From: Bacteroidota bacterium | GTDB taxonomy: Bacteria > Bacteroidota > Bacteroidia > Flavobacteriales > Flavobacteriaceae | DNA: 6,526 bases | Reading direction: 5' to 3' | Assembly: GCA_947483095.1 (NCBI GenBank) | Contig: CANKLD010000077.1 | Coordinates: 1 to 6,526, forward strand | Shown: piece by piece, positions 1-6,438 of the stretch | Layout of the letters: the number at the start of each line of letters is the position of its first letter | Numbering within the stretch: the stretch's first letter is position 1 | Notes under the pieces: generated by a model | The model's input: only the letters and a program-made list of their open reading frames with translations | Database searches by the model: none | Told to the model about the DNA's origin: nothing | Program-made: the position numbers and the translations under genes

Positions 1-1
1 T

Positions 2-1957
2 GCATTTTTAATCTTGTTACTTGGGATTTTCATTTATTTGATATTTAAAATAAAAGTATCTCCTGAGGCCATTAAAGGTTTTTTTGAAAGAAGTAAAAAA
101 GAAATTGATTCAGAATTAACTCCTGCGAATCAACCAGTTTCAGATTCAAGTTATAATTTGGAAGAATATGCTGTTCCAGATGAAGAAATGGAAGAGCCTG
201 TTGTTAAACCGATGTCCCAATTTGAAATTAATAAAGAAGCTCTAAAGCCGACTATAAGTTCTTCTTCTGAAATTAATATGGATCCAATCTTAAAATCAAG
301 AATTGAAGAACCAATCGAAGATGATTTTGATGATTTAGAACCGAATATCTTACCAATTGATAATACGGATAGTGATTTTGTTATAGAAAAAGCCCACGAA
401 GAAGATATTGTTGAAGAGAATTTGGCTTCCCGTTTGGTTGCCGATTTTGGTTTGTTTGATCCAACTTTGGAATTGTCCAACTACCAATTTCCTACATTGG
501 ATTTAATGAAGGAATATTCCACAGGTGGAATTACAATCAACCAGGAAGAATTAGAAGAAAACAAGAATAGAATTCTTGAAACATTACGAAATTATAAAAT
601 AGAAATAGCACAAATTAAAGCTACAGTAGGTCCCTCGGTTACTTTGTATGAAATTGTGCCAGAAGCAGGAATACGAATTTCTAAAATTAAGAGTTTAGAA
701 GACGATATTGCATTGTCATTATCGGCCTTAGGAATTCGTATTATTGCTCCTATTCCTGGCAAGGGAACTATAGGAATCGAGGTTCCAAATAAGAATCCTA
801 CGATGGTTTCTATGAAAAGCGTTATTGGATCGGCACGTTTTCAAGAAGCAGAAATGGAATTGCCAATCGCTTTAGGAAAAACAATTTCCAACGAAACCTT
901 TGTGGTCGATTTGGCTAAGATGCCCCATTTGTTGATGGCAGGAGCTACAGGTCAAGGAAAATCAGTGGGGTTAAATGCGGTGTTAACCTCATTATTATAC
1001 AAAAAACACCCGGCCGAAGTAAAATTTGTTTTGGTAGATCCTAAGAAAGTAGAATTGACACTTTTCAATAAAATAGAAAGACACTATTTGGCTAAATTAC
1101 CGGATTCTGGGGATGCTATTATTACCGATAATGCCAAAGTGGTGAATACCTTGAATTCGCTTTGTGTAGAAATGGACAACCGATATTCTTTATTAAAAGA
1201 TGCGATGGTTCGTAACATAAAAGAATACAATGATAAATTCAAAGCACGCAAGTTAAATCCTGAAAACGGCCACCGTTTTTTACCTTACATCGTTTTGGTA
1301 GTTGATGAGTTTGCCGATTTAATTATGACTGCTGGTAAAGAAGTGGAAACTCCCATCGCTCGTTTGGCACAGTTGGCGCGAGCTATCGGAATTCACTTAA
1401 TTATTGCAACCCAAAGACCTTCGGTGAATGTAATTACGGGTTTGATTAAAGCGAATTTTCCAGCAAGAATAGCCTTTAGAGTAACCTCAAAAATAGATTC
1501 TCGTACGATTCTTGATACGCAAGGTGCCGATCAATTAATAGGGCGTGGAGACATGCTTTATTCCAATGGAAACGATGTGGTGCGGGTACAGTGTGCCTTT
1601 ATAGATACTCCAGAGGTCGAGAAAATTACTGAGTTTATCGGTTCGCAAAAAGCCTATGCCGACGCGTACTTGCTTCCTGAGTTTGTAGGTGAAGAAAGTG
1701 GCATTAATCTTGATATGGATATTTCCGAGCGTGACGGACTGTTTAGAGAAGCTGCCGAGATTATTGTTACTGCCCAACAAGGATCTGCATCGTTGTTGCA
1801 ACGCAAACTAAAACTGGGTTACAACCGTGCCGGTCGATTGATAGATCAACTGGAAGCTGCAGGAATTGTAGGTCCATTTGAAGGAAGTAAAGCCCGAAAT
1901 GTGAACATTACCGATTTGGCCGCTCTAGATCAATTTTTCAGTAATGAACAAAACTAA
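2..1957 (+). CDS. ftsK: DNA translocase FtsK, 5'-truncated by the window edge
   Basis: Septum-anchored, ATP-driven double-stranded DNA pump that moves the chromosome termini apart and activates XerCD dimer resolution at dif. The frame is open to the left edge, so a TTG at 14 is not the start; the true start and most of the membrane domain lie upstream. Visible in order: the end of a last transmembrane helix (about 2-50); a long acidic Ser/Glu/Asp-rich linker (to about 450); the alpha/beta motor, with Walker A GATGQGKS at 941-964, Walker B IVLVVDE at 1289-1309, and the family-typical ATQRPSVNVITGLIKANFPA and GADQLIGRGDML; and a C-terminal winged-helix gamma domain (from about 1733, with NRAGRLIDQLEAAGI) that reads KOPS sequences. 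About 651 residues are present; family members are usually around 800. All motor residues look intact. The stop lies 49 bp before the preferred lolA start. Identification is secure. Confidence 0.97.
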   Translation, partial: AFLILLLGIFIYLIFKIKVSPEAIKGFFERSKKEIDSELTPANQPVSDSSYNLEEYAVPDEEMEEPVVKPMSQFEINKEALKPTISSSSEINMDPILKSRIEEPIEDDFDDLEPNILPIDNTDSDFVIEKAHEEDIVEENLASRLVADFGLFDPTLELSNYQFPTLDLMKEYSTGGITINQEELEENKNRILETLRNYKIEIAQIKATVGPSVTLYEIVPEAGIRISKIKSLEDDIALSLSALGIRIIAPIPGKGTIGIEVPNKNPTMVSMKSVIGSARFQEAEMELPIALGKTISNETFVVDLAKMPHLLMAGATGQGKSVGLNAVLTSLLYKKHPAEVKFVLVDPKKVELTLFNKIERHYLAKLPDSGDAIITDNAKVVNTLNSLCVEMDNRYSLLKDAMVRNIKEYNDKFKARKLNPENGHRFLPYIVLVVDEFADLIMTAGKEVETPIARLAQLARAIGIHLIIATQRPSVNVITGLIKANFPARIAFRVTSKIDSRTILDTQGADQLIGRGDMLYSNGNDVVRVQCAFIDTPEVEKITEFIGSQKAYADAYLLPEFVGEESGINLDMDISERDGLFREAAEIIVTAQQGSASLLQRKLKLGYNRAGRLIDQLEAAGIVGPFEGSKARNVNITDLAALDQFFSNEQN

Positions 1958-2006
1958 CTTACCAATGTATACCAATAGATTCCCATTATCTAAAATTTCT
2001 TTTACC

Positions 2007-2651
2007 ATGAAAAATGGTTTTTTACTTCTTTTTTTTGCATTATTATTTTGCACTTCAACCCAAGCGCAGGATAAAAAGGCGAAAGCATTATTGGACGCCG
2101 TGACTGCAAAAATTAAAAGCTACGATAACATTGTAATCGATTTTAAATATTCATTAAGTAATTTAAAAGAAAATATCAATCAGGAGAGCAAAGGTAATGT
2201 AACCATGAAAGGCAACAAATATGTATTGAATTTGATGGGAGTAACTAAAATATTCGATGGTAAAACCAACTATACTATTAATCCTGAAGATGAAGAAGTT
2301 GCGATTTCAAAAGTAAATGAGAAAGACGAAAATGCGATTACCCCTTCAAAACTCCTTACTTTCTTTAACGCTGGATACAAATATACTTGGGACATACCTC
2401 AAAACGTAAAAGGTAGAAAAATTCAATATATTAAGTTGGTGCCAAACAATGCTAAAGACCAACGTAAAGAAATTCTTTTAGGCATAGATACCCAAACTAA
2501 GAATATTTATAACCTAATTGAGGTAGGGAGAAACGGAACAAAAACCACTTTGACTGTTAATTCTTTTAAAATAAACCAACCGTTATCCAAGAATCAATTT
2601 ACCTTTGATGCTTCCAAATATTCCAAATATTACATTAATAAATTAGACTAG
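2007..2651 (+). CDS. lolA: LolA-family outer-membrane lipoprotein carrier protein
   Basis: Periplasmic chaperone expected to carry lipoproteins from the inner-membrane LolCDE exporter to the outer membrane. The predicted product is 214 residues, near the usual LolA size of about 200. It starts MKNGFLLLFFALLF, a Lys plus hydrophobic core followed by STQAQ, a typical flavobacterial signal peptide with cleavage near residues 19-21. The mature part begins DKKAKALLDAVTAKIKSYDN and continues with alternating beta-strand segments (NVTMKGNKYVLNLMG, KIFDGKTNYTINPEDEEV) that fit the open LolA half-barrel. I chose ATG 2007 because it places the signal peptide at the N-terminus. An in-frame ATG at 1944 would add 21 residues and overlap ftsK by 14 bp, and one at 1965 is also possible. 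The stop directly abuts the next gene. The family assignment rests on overall pattern, since LolA has few invariant motifs; strict function in Bacteroidota is inferred. Confidence 0.88.
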   Translation: MKNGFLLLFFALLFCTSTQAQDKKAKALLDAVTAKIKSYDNIVIDFKYSLSNLKENINQESKGNVTMKGNKYVLNLMGVTKIFDGKTNYTINPEDEEVAISKVNEKDENAITPSKLLTFFNAGYKYTWDIPQNVKGRKIQYIKLVPNNAKDQRKEILLGIDTQTKNIYNLIEVGRNGTKTTLTVNSFKINQPLSKNQFTFDASKYSKYYINKLD

Positions 2652-4082
2652 TTGAAGATAATTGATAAATATATTTTAAAAACATTTGCGATTACATTTA
2701 CCACAGTATTTGTAATCTTGTTTTTTATATTCATACTACAAACGGTGTGGTTGTTTATTTATGATCTAGCAGGCCGTGACTTAGATCTAATGCTTGTAGT
2801 TAAATTCTTACTCTACGGAATGCCTAGAATCATCCCCTTGGTTATACCGCTTTCTGTGTTGTTGGCTTCGATTATGTCCTTTGGGAACTTGGCCGAGAAC
2901 TATGAATTTTCCGCAATGAAATCGGCGGGAATCTCATTGCAAAGAGCCATGAGAGGACTGACTATTTTCATTGTTATTTTAAGCGTTACCACTTTTTTCT
3001 TTGCCAATAATGTGATTCCATATGCTGAATATAAATTCATCAATTTTAGAAAAAATATTGCCCAACGCAAGCCGGCCATGGCAATTGCAGAGGGGCAATT
3101 TAGTCAAATAGGATTGTATTCGATTAAAGTAGATAAAAAAACGGGTGAGAACGGGAACCATCTTACGGGAGTTACCATTCACAAAAAATCGATTAATGGC
3201 GATGGGGCTCGCACGGTTATTAAAGCCAAATATGGGGATTTGATTAGTAGTGAGAATTCTAATTTGCTGAAATTAGTTTTAAATGACGGTTTCTATTATG
3301 AAGATATCATTCCAAATAATTGGGAAGATCGCAAGAAAATCCCTTTTGCGAAAGCGACCTTCAAAAAGGATGTAATCAACATGGATTTATCGATTTTAAA
3401 TGGAAATGAGGAGAATCAGAGTATTACTAATGCTTCCAACATGCTTAATTTAAGTGAATTGAATTATACAATTGATTCATTGAAAAAAAATTACAATCGC
3501 GATGTAATTTCCTTTGCGGATAATATTCACGACCGTTCTGGGGTTTTAAATGTAAATAAATCGATATTGCCAATGAAAATTGACGAAGTTAAACCAGATT
3601 TACTAGCATTATTAACGACAAGTGAAAAGCTCCAAATACTACAATTTTCTTTAAGCATTGTTTCCAATAATTTGTTTTCAATTGAAAGTTCCAAAAACGA
3701 ATTTAATATCAAACAAATTGCCATTAATGATCATTTAGGTGCTGTTTATGATAAATTTATAGTGGCTTATGCCTGCTTGCTAATGTTTTTTATTGGTGCT
3801 CCATTGGGGGCAATTATCAGAAAAGGGGGAATTGGTTTACCAATTGTATTTGCGGTAATCATCTTTATTTCTTTTCACTTTTTGAATACTTTTGGAAAAC
3901 GATTGGCTAGCGAAAATGGAATAGATCCCTTTTTGGGATCGTGGTTATCATCTCTCATTTTAACTCCATTGGCTGTTTTGCTAACGTATAGAGCTACAAA
4001 CGACATTGGTTCGTTCAATTTAGACGTTATAAACATACCGTTTCAAAAATTAATGAAAAGACTATTTCCAACACAAAATTAA
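2652..4082 (+). CDS. LptF/LptG (YjgP/YjgQ) family permease, LPS export
   Basis: Inner-membrane permease subunit of the LptB2FG transporter, which extracts lipopolysaccharide and passes it to the periplasmic Lpt bridge. The 476-residue product has the family layout: an N-terminal DKYILKTF motif, three transmembrane helices (about 9-36, 52-76, 100-121) with the conserved cytoplasmic segment FSAMKSAGISLQRAMR around residue 89, a large periplasmic beta-jellyroll region (about 125-365), then three more helices (about 369-391, 396-415, 428-448) containing the conserved FIGAPLGAIIRKGG. Translation must start at TTG 2652, directly after the lolA stop: this start gives the family N-terminus, while the first in-frame ATG is past the first helix. 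That contact suggests translational coupling. ribB follows after 5 bp. LptF and LptG are paralogues and I cannot tell which this is, so no symbol is given. Confidence 0.92.
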   Translation: MKIIDKYILKTFAITFTTVFVILFFIFILQTVWLFIYDLAGRDLDLMLVVKFLLYGMPRIIPLVIPLSVLLASIMSFGNLAENYEFSAMKSAGISLQRAMRGLTIFIVILSVTTFFFANNVIPYAEYKFINFRKNIAQRKPAMAIAEGQFSQIGLYSIKVDKKTGENGNHLTGVTIHKKSINGDGARTVIKAKYGDLISSENSNLLKLVLNDGFYYEDIIPNNWEDRKKIPFAKATFKKDVINMDLSILNGNEENQSITNASNMLNLSELNYTIDSLKKNYNRDVISFADNIHDRSGVLNVNKSILPMKIDEVKPDLLALLTTSEKLQILQFSLSIVSNNLFSIESSKNEFNIKQIAINDHLGAVYDKFIVAYACLLMFFIGAPLGAIIRKGGIGLPIVFAVIIFISFHFLNTFGKRLASENGIDPFLGSWLSSLILTPLAVLLTYRATNDIGSFNLDVINIPFQKLMKRLFPTQN

Positions 4083-4087
4083 ATACA

Positions 4088-5221
4088 ATGACCCTTCCTA
4101 AATTTCAATTAAATACCATAGAAGAAGCTATCGAAGACATTCGTCAAGGGAAAGTCATAATAGTTGTAGACGATGAAGATCGGGAGAATGAAGGCGATTT
4201 TTTGGCTGCAGCCGAAAAGGTAACACCCGAAATGATCAATTTCATGGCCACACACGGACGTGGATTAATATGCGCGCCATTAACAGAAAACAGATGTAAG
4301 GAATTGGGATTGCACGTGATGGTAAACAACAATACTGATCCTATGGAAACGGCTTTCACGGTATCGGTAGATTTACGTGGAAATGGAGTTACAACCGGTA
4401 TTTCTGCTGCCGATAGAGCTAAAAGCGTCTTGGCATTATGCAATTCCGATACTAAACCACACGATTTAGCGCGTCCTGGGCATATATTTCCATTAATTGC
4501 CAAGCAAGGCGGGGTTTTAAGAAGAACAGGGCATACCGAAGCGGCAATTGACTTTGCACGTCTGGCGGGATTCAAATCGGCGGGGGTAATTGTGGAGATC
4601 ATGAATGAAGATGGCTCGATGGCTCGATTACCACAATTGGTTGAAGTGGCAAAGAAATTCGATTTAAAATTAGTATCTATTGAGGATTTAGTGGCCTACC
4701 GAATGCTACACGATAGTTTGATTGTTAAGAAAGAAGATTTTGATGTCAATACAAGATTTGGCACCTTCCGATTGAGAGCCTATCTACAAACAACCAATAA
4801 GCAAGTTCATATTGCCTTGTCCAAAGGGAATTGGAATTTGGGCGAGCCAATACTTACGCGTATTAATTCCACTCAAATAAATAGCGATATTTTAGGGGCT
4901 TTAACTCACGATGCCGACAAAAACCTAGATTCTATATTCAACGTTATTAATCAAGCTGGAAAAGGGGCTGTATTGTTCATTAACCAGGAGTTGGAATCCT
5001 ATAATTTGCTGAATCGAATTGGCGAATTGAAAGTACTGCAAACTCAAGGAGAAATGAAGGCGCCATTGATAAAAATGGATGCAAAAGATTTTGGAATTGG
5101 TGCGCAGATCTTGCATGATATTGATATTTCCAACATCCGATTGATTTCCAATTCCGAGCAAACCAAGCGAGTAGGAATGATAGGGTATGGGTTGGAAATT
5201 TCTGAATATGTTAAATACTAA
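4088..5221 (+). CDS. ribB: 3,4-dihydroxy-2-butanone-4-phosphate synthase with a degenerate GTP cyclohydrolase II-like C-terminal domain
   Basis: Riboflavin pathway enzyme that converts ribulose 5-phosphate to 3,4-dihydroxy-2-butanone 4-phosphate plus formate. The N-terminal domain (about residues 6-210) carries the expected signatures: DDEDRENEGD at 28-37 (acidic loop and metal ligand), THGRGLICAPL, TGISAADRA, ARPGHIFPL, and GHTEAAIDFARLAGF from 148 (second metal ligand His), then VEIMNEDGSMARLP. From RFGTFRLRAY at 223 the protein resembles RibA and keeps DFGIGAQILHDI at 334, but there is no cysteine anywhere after about residue 200, so the zinc-binding CxxGDxFxSxRCDC region of GTP cyclohydrolase II is gone. 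The usual LRQEGRG loop reads INQELES (298-304). RibB activity is expected; RibA activity is not. The length of 377 residues is close to a bifunctional RibBA rather than a stand-alone RibB of about 210. It is the last gene of the cluster, 5 bp after the permease gene. Confidence 0.94.
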   Translation: MTLPKFQLNTIEEAIEDIRQGKVIIVVDDEDRENEGDFLAAAEKVTPEMINFMATHGRGLICAPLTENRCKELGLHVMVNNNTDPMETAFTVSVDLRGNGVTTGISAADRAKSVLALCNSDTKPHDLARPGHIFPLIAKQGGVLRRTGHTEAAIDFARLAGFKSAGVIVEIMNEDGSMARLPQLVEVAKKFDLKLVSIEDLVAYRMLHDSLIVKKEDFDVNTRFGTFRLRAYLQTTNKQVHIALSKGNWNLGEPILTRINSTQINSDILGALTHDADKNLDSIFNVINQAGKGAVLFINQELESYNLLNRIGELKVLQTQGEMKAPLIKMDAKDFGIGAQILHDIDISNIRLISNSEQTKRVGMIGYGLEISEYVKY

Positions 5222-5253
5222 TACGATTTATTGTTTCTAACATATGGTAAATG

Positions 5254-5282
5254 AAATAATTACTTGGTTGGGTTAGTTATTT
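5254..5282 (+). terminator. Weak hairpin after ribB, possible terminator
   Basis: AAATAATTA (5254-5262) can pair with TAGTTATTT (5274-5282), including one G-U pair, around an 11-nt GT-rich loop, and is followed by TTTCTTT. The stem is almost all A-T, so it would be a weak terminator. It is the only candidate between the ribB stop and the tRNA promoter, 33 bp after the stop. Confidence 0.3.
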
Positions 5283-5307
5283 TCTTTATATTTTCTAAAT
5301 AAATGTT

Positions 5308-5337
5308 TTAGAAATCAAAAAAAGGTTACTATATTTG
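5308..5337 (+). promoter_or_regulatory. Bacteroidota-type promoter for the tRNA-Ser gene
   Basis: TATATTTG at 5330-5337 matches the Bacteroidota -7 consensus TAnnTTTG exactly. TTAG at 5308-5311, 18 bp upstream, is an imperfect fit to the -33 element (TTTG or TTG). Transcription would begin around 5342-5346, leaving a leader of about 25 nt before the tRNA at 5370. The -7 box is convincing; the -33 box is tentative. Confidence 0.6.
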
Positions 5338-5369
5338 CAACCGCATTCAGAAAAAGTGTGCGACTTATT

Positions 5370-5454
5370 GGAGAAATGGCAGAGCGGTCGAATGCGGCAG
5401 TCTTGAAAACTGTTGACTGTAACAGGTCCGGGGGTTCGAATCCCTCTTTCTCCG
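5370..5454 (+). tRNA. tRNA-Ser, anticodon UGA
   Basis: Class II serine tRNA of 85 nt. The acceptor stem GGAGAAA (5370-5376) pairs with TTTCTCC (5447-5453), followed by discriminator G at 5454 as usual for tRNA-Ser. The anticodon stem GCAGT/ACTGT (5397-5401/5409-5413, one G-U) encloses loop CTTGAAA with anticodon TGA at 5404-5406, which reads UCA and, by wobble, other UCN codons. A long variable arm (about 5414-5429, pairing CTGT with ACAG) confirms the serine type. The T arm is GGGGG-TTCGAAT-CCCTC (5430-5446). CCA is not encoded (the next bases are CAA), so it is added after transcription. The gene appears intact and functional. Confidence 0.97.
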
Positions 5455-5461
5455 CAAAATT

Positions 5462-5503
5462 AAAACCCTAACAACTGTTAATCAGTAAGTTAGGGTTTTT
5501 TAT
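5462..5503 (+). terminator. Rho-independent terminator of the tRNA-Ser gene
   Basis: An 11-bp perfect stem, AAAACCCTAAC (5462-5472) with GTTAGGGTTTT (5489-5499), followed by T-rich TTATTTCT. The 16-nt loop can form a further small hairpin (ACTG/CAGT, 5474-5477/5483-5486). It starts 8 nt after the tRNA. Because the stem begins with AAAA and ends with TTTT it could also work on the minus strand. The tRNA end plus this hairpin is also the kind of stretch where integrative elements place their attachment core. Confidence 0.88.
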
Positions 5504-5512
5504 TTCTATTTC

Positions 5513-5531
5513 TAGTCCACATGTAGTCCAC
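5513..5531. repeat. Tandem TAGTCCAC pair with 11-bp period, possible integrase arm-type sites
   Basis: TAGTCCAC occurs at 5513-5520 and again at 5524-5531, separated by ATG, so the copies repeat every 11 bp, about one DNA turn. They start 59 bp after the tRNA-Ser 3' end and just past its terminator. Short phased direct repeats flanking a tRNA attachment core are typical of arm-type sites bound by tyrosine integrases. No integrase gene is visible in the window, so this role is inferred. An inverted partial copy, GGACTAC, lies at 6048-6054 and may be chance. Confidence 0.45.
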
Positions 5532-5717
5532 TTCTTTTTTTCGGATCATAATAATTCTCTTCTATAATTGGTTATTAATATTATTTTCTACTATAAATAT
5601 TAATAATTTAGTTTAAAACCTTTGATTATAATTGTCCATTACATATTAAGTTAATAATCTTCAAATATTAATTGGATTGTAAAGGCTAAATTTATTAGTC
5701 AATATAACTTGAGAATC

Positions 5718-5890
5718 ATGGAAGTATTAATTATTAAAAAAGTATATATTCTTATACTTTTAATTATGACTATTAAGTCCATAAAAAGCCAAAAAAAACG
5801 AACCTTTTTCCTAAAATTGATACCCCACCCTATTATAAAATTCCGTTTTCCTTATTGGCTTACTTATTAAAAAATGGGGATATAGTATAA
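5718..5890 (+). pseudogene. Short signal-peptide ORF, probably frameshifted remnant of a secreted protein
   Basis: From ATG 5718 a 50-codon frame runs to TAA at 5868-5870. Its start, IIKKVYILILLIMTIKSIKSQ without its last residue, is a Lys-Lys plus hydrophobic stretch ending in SIKSQ, which looks like a flavobacterial signal peptide. After the run of eight A at about 5791-5798 this frame becomes unlikely-looking sequence, whereas the -1 frame reads TNLFPKIDTPPYYKIPFSLL and ends at TAA 5888-5890, a far more protein-like sequence. The most economical reading is a one-base deletion in the A-run of a secreted-protein gene, or a very short secreted peptide read by slippage. No family is recognised. 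No clear promoter was found upstream. Confidence 0.35.
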
Positions 5891-5931
5891 ACATTACTTG
5901 TATGTAAATTGTATTAAAAATGTACAATTCT

Positions 5932-5962
5932 TTTGATTTTTTGAAAGGAAATTTATTTTTTG
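5932..5962 (+). promoter_or_regulatory. Promoter-like element in the AT-rich region
   Basis: TTTG at 5932-5935 and, 19 bp later, ATTTTTTG at 5955-5962 match the Bacteroidota TTTG/TAnnTTTG spacing, but the TA of the second box reads AT. Transcription would start near 5969 and run into a hairpin at 6012-6047. In such AT-rich DNA an approximate match by chance is quite possible. Confidence 0.25.
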
Positions 5963-6011
5963 CAATTTTAGTTCTAAATCCAACAAATACAGCACTTTAC
6001 AAGCTCTAAAA

Positions 6012-6047
6012 TACAGTGGTTTGTATAGGTTATTTTTTACCGCTGTA
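6012..6047 (+). other. Hairpin that pairs best as plus-strand RNA
   Basis: TACAGTGGT (6012-6020) pairs with ACCGCTGTA (6039-6047): nine pairs, one of them U-G, around an 18-nt loop. On the minus strand the same position would be a C-A mismatch, so the structure favours a plus-strand transcript. It is among the most G/C-rich spots of the region and lies about 45 nt after a promoter-like element. It has no T-tail on the plus strand, so it does not look like a terminator. It may belong to a small RNA or be a decayed repeat. Confidence 0.25.
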
Positions 6048-6220
6048 GGACTACCCTTTATGTGCGAGAGTGTAATAATATTTTATAAATTTTAACATGT
6101 TTTGAGGTAGTATATTTCCTTTCCTAAAAAAATATCATATTATTAACTTACTTAATACTTAACTTAAAATTATTCTTAGATTTCATTTTGATTAAATGAC
6201 TACTTTCAAGAATTTACCAA

Positions 6221-6409
6221 CTAATCTTCATTTATTTTAAAATCTAATAATCTTGTTACAACTTTATATCCGGGCTTAAAATATAAAAAACACGTTATTC
6301 CATCATAACAATAACTAGTAGAACTTACGGTGATACAACTTTGTTGCTTTGAAATTACTTTTGCTAAATAAGGCTTAATTGTGAATACGTCACAGCATTG
6401 TAGACTAAA
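6221..6409 (-). pseudogene. 3' remnant of an unidentified gene on the minus strand, no start codon
   Basis: On the minus strand 62 open codons run from 6409 to a TAG at 6221-6223, preceded by an in-frame TAA (6410-6412). There is no ATG, GTG or TTG start in the frame. The C-terminal part, GITCFLYFKPGYKVVTRLL followed by DFKINED, has a balanced residue mix and looks like genuine protein despite very AT-rich DNA. I do not recognise the family. The missing start, next to a transposase-like reading frame on the other side, suggests a gene cut off by an insertion at or near 6399-6438. A chance open frame remains possible. Confidence 0.3.
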
Positions 6410-6418
6410 TTAGCAAAA
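6359..6418. repeat. Inverted repeat enclosing a smaller palindrome
   Basis: TTTTGCTAA (6359-6367) and TTAGCAAAA (6410-6418) form a perfect 9-bp inverted repeat. Between them lies TGTGA-ATACG-TCACA (6380-6394), a smaller perfect inverted repeat resembling a Crp/Fnr-type operator but with a 5-bp rather than 6-bp centre. The pair sits 21 bp before the start of the right-edge reading frame. It could be an operator, an insertion-sequence end structure, or chance. Confidence 0.25.
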
Positions 6419-6438
6419 ACTAAGATAGTATTACGATT

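Larger units (their letters stand above)
5455..6438. other. AT-rich region of about 1 kb without an intact long gene
   Basis: Apart from the tRNA terminator, this stretch holds no complete convincing gene on either strand. It is much more AT-rich than the operon; 5581-5640, for instance, has 9 G/C in 60 bases. Supported contents, listed separately, are a tandem TAGTCCAC repeat, a short signal-peptide reading frame with a probable frameshift, a promoter-like element and hairpin, a start-less minus-strand frame, and an inverted repeat. The parts 5532-5657 and 6061-6220 show nothing beyond A/T-rich simple sequence such as the two copies of TTAACTTA at 6143-6150 and 6159-6166. The pattern suggests eroded accessory DNA after a tRNA integration site. 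Confidence 0.6.

Noticed and set aside
14..16. TTG as a start codon for ftsK
   Set aside because: The frame stays open to the window edge with hydrophobic residues before it, and the gene lacks most of its membrane domain, so this is an internal codon.
151..480. 109-codon minus-strand frame, very Ser-rich
   Set aside because: Antisense of the acidic Ser/Glu/Asp linker of FtsK; the composition is a mirror of that low-complexity stretch.
4144..4602. 152-codon minus-strand frame opposite ribB
   Set aside because: It is the antisense shadow of the conserved RibB domain, whose motifs are unambiguous on the plus strand.
5513..5559. Minus-strand mini-ORF MIRKKEVDYMWTRNRNKKP across the tandem repeat and terminator
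   Set aside because: Only 19 codons, running into the terminator hairpin; the repeat is better explained as a DNA site than as coding sequence.
5920..6009. 29-codon plus-strand ORF starting at ATG 5920
   Set aside because: Short, overlaps the promoter-like element and the leader of the hairpin region, has no recognisable features and is expected by chance.
5455..6438. CRISPR array in the AT-rich region
   Set aside because: No repeat longer than about 10 bp recurs at regular 60-75 bp spacing; the only regular repeat is the single 11-bp-period pair at 5513-5531.
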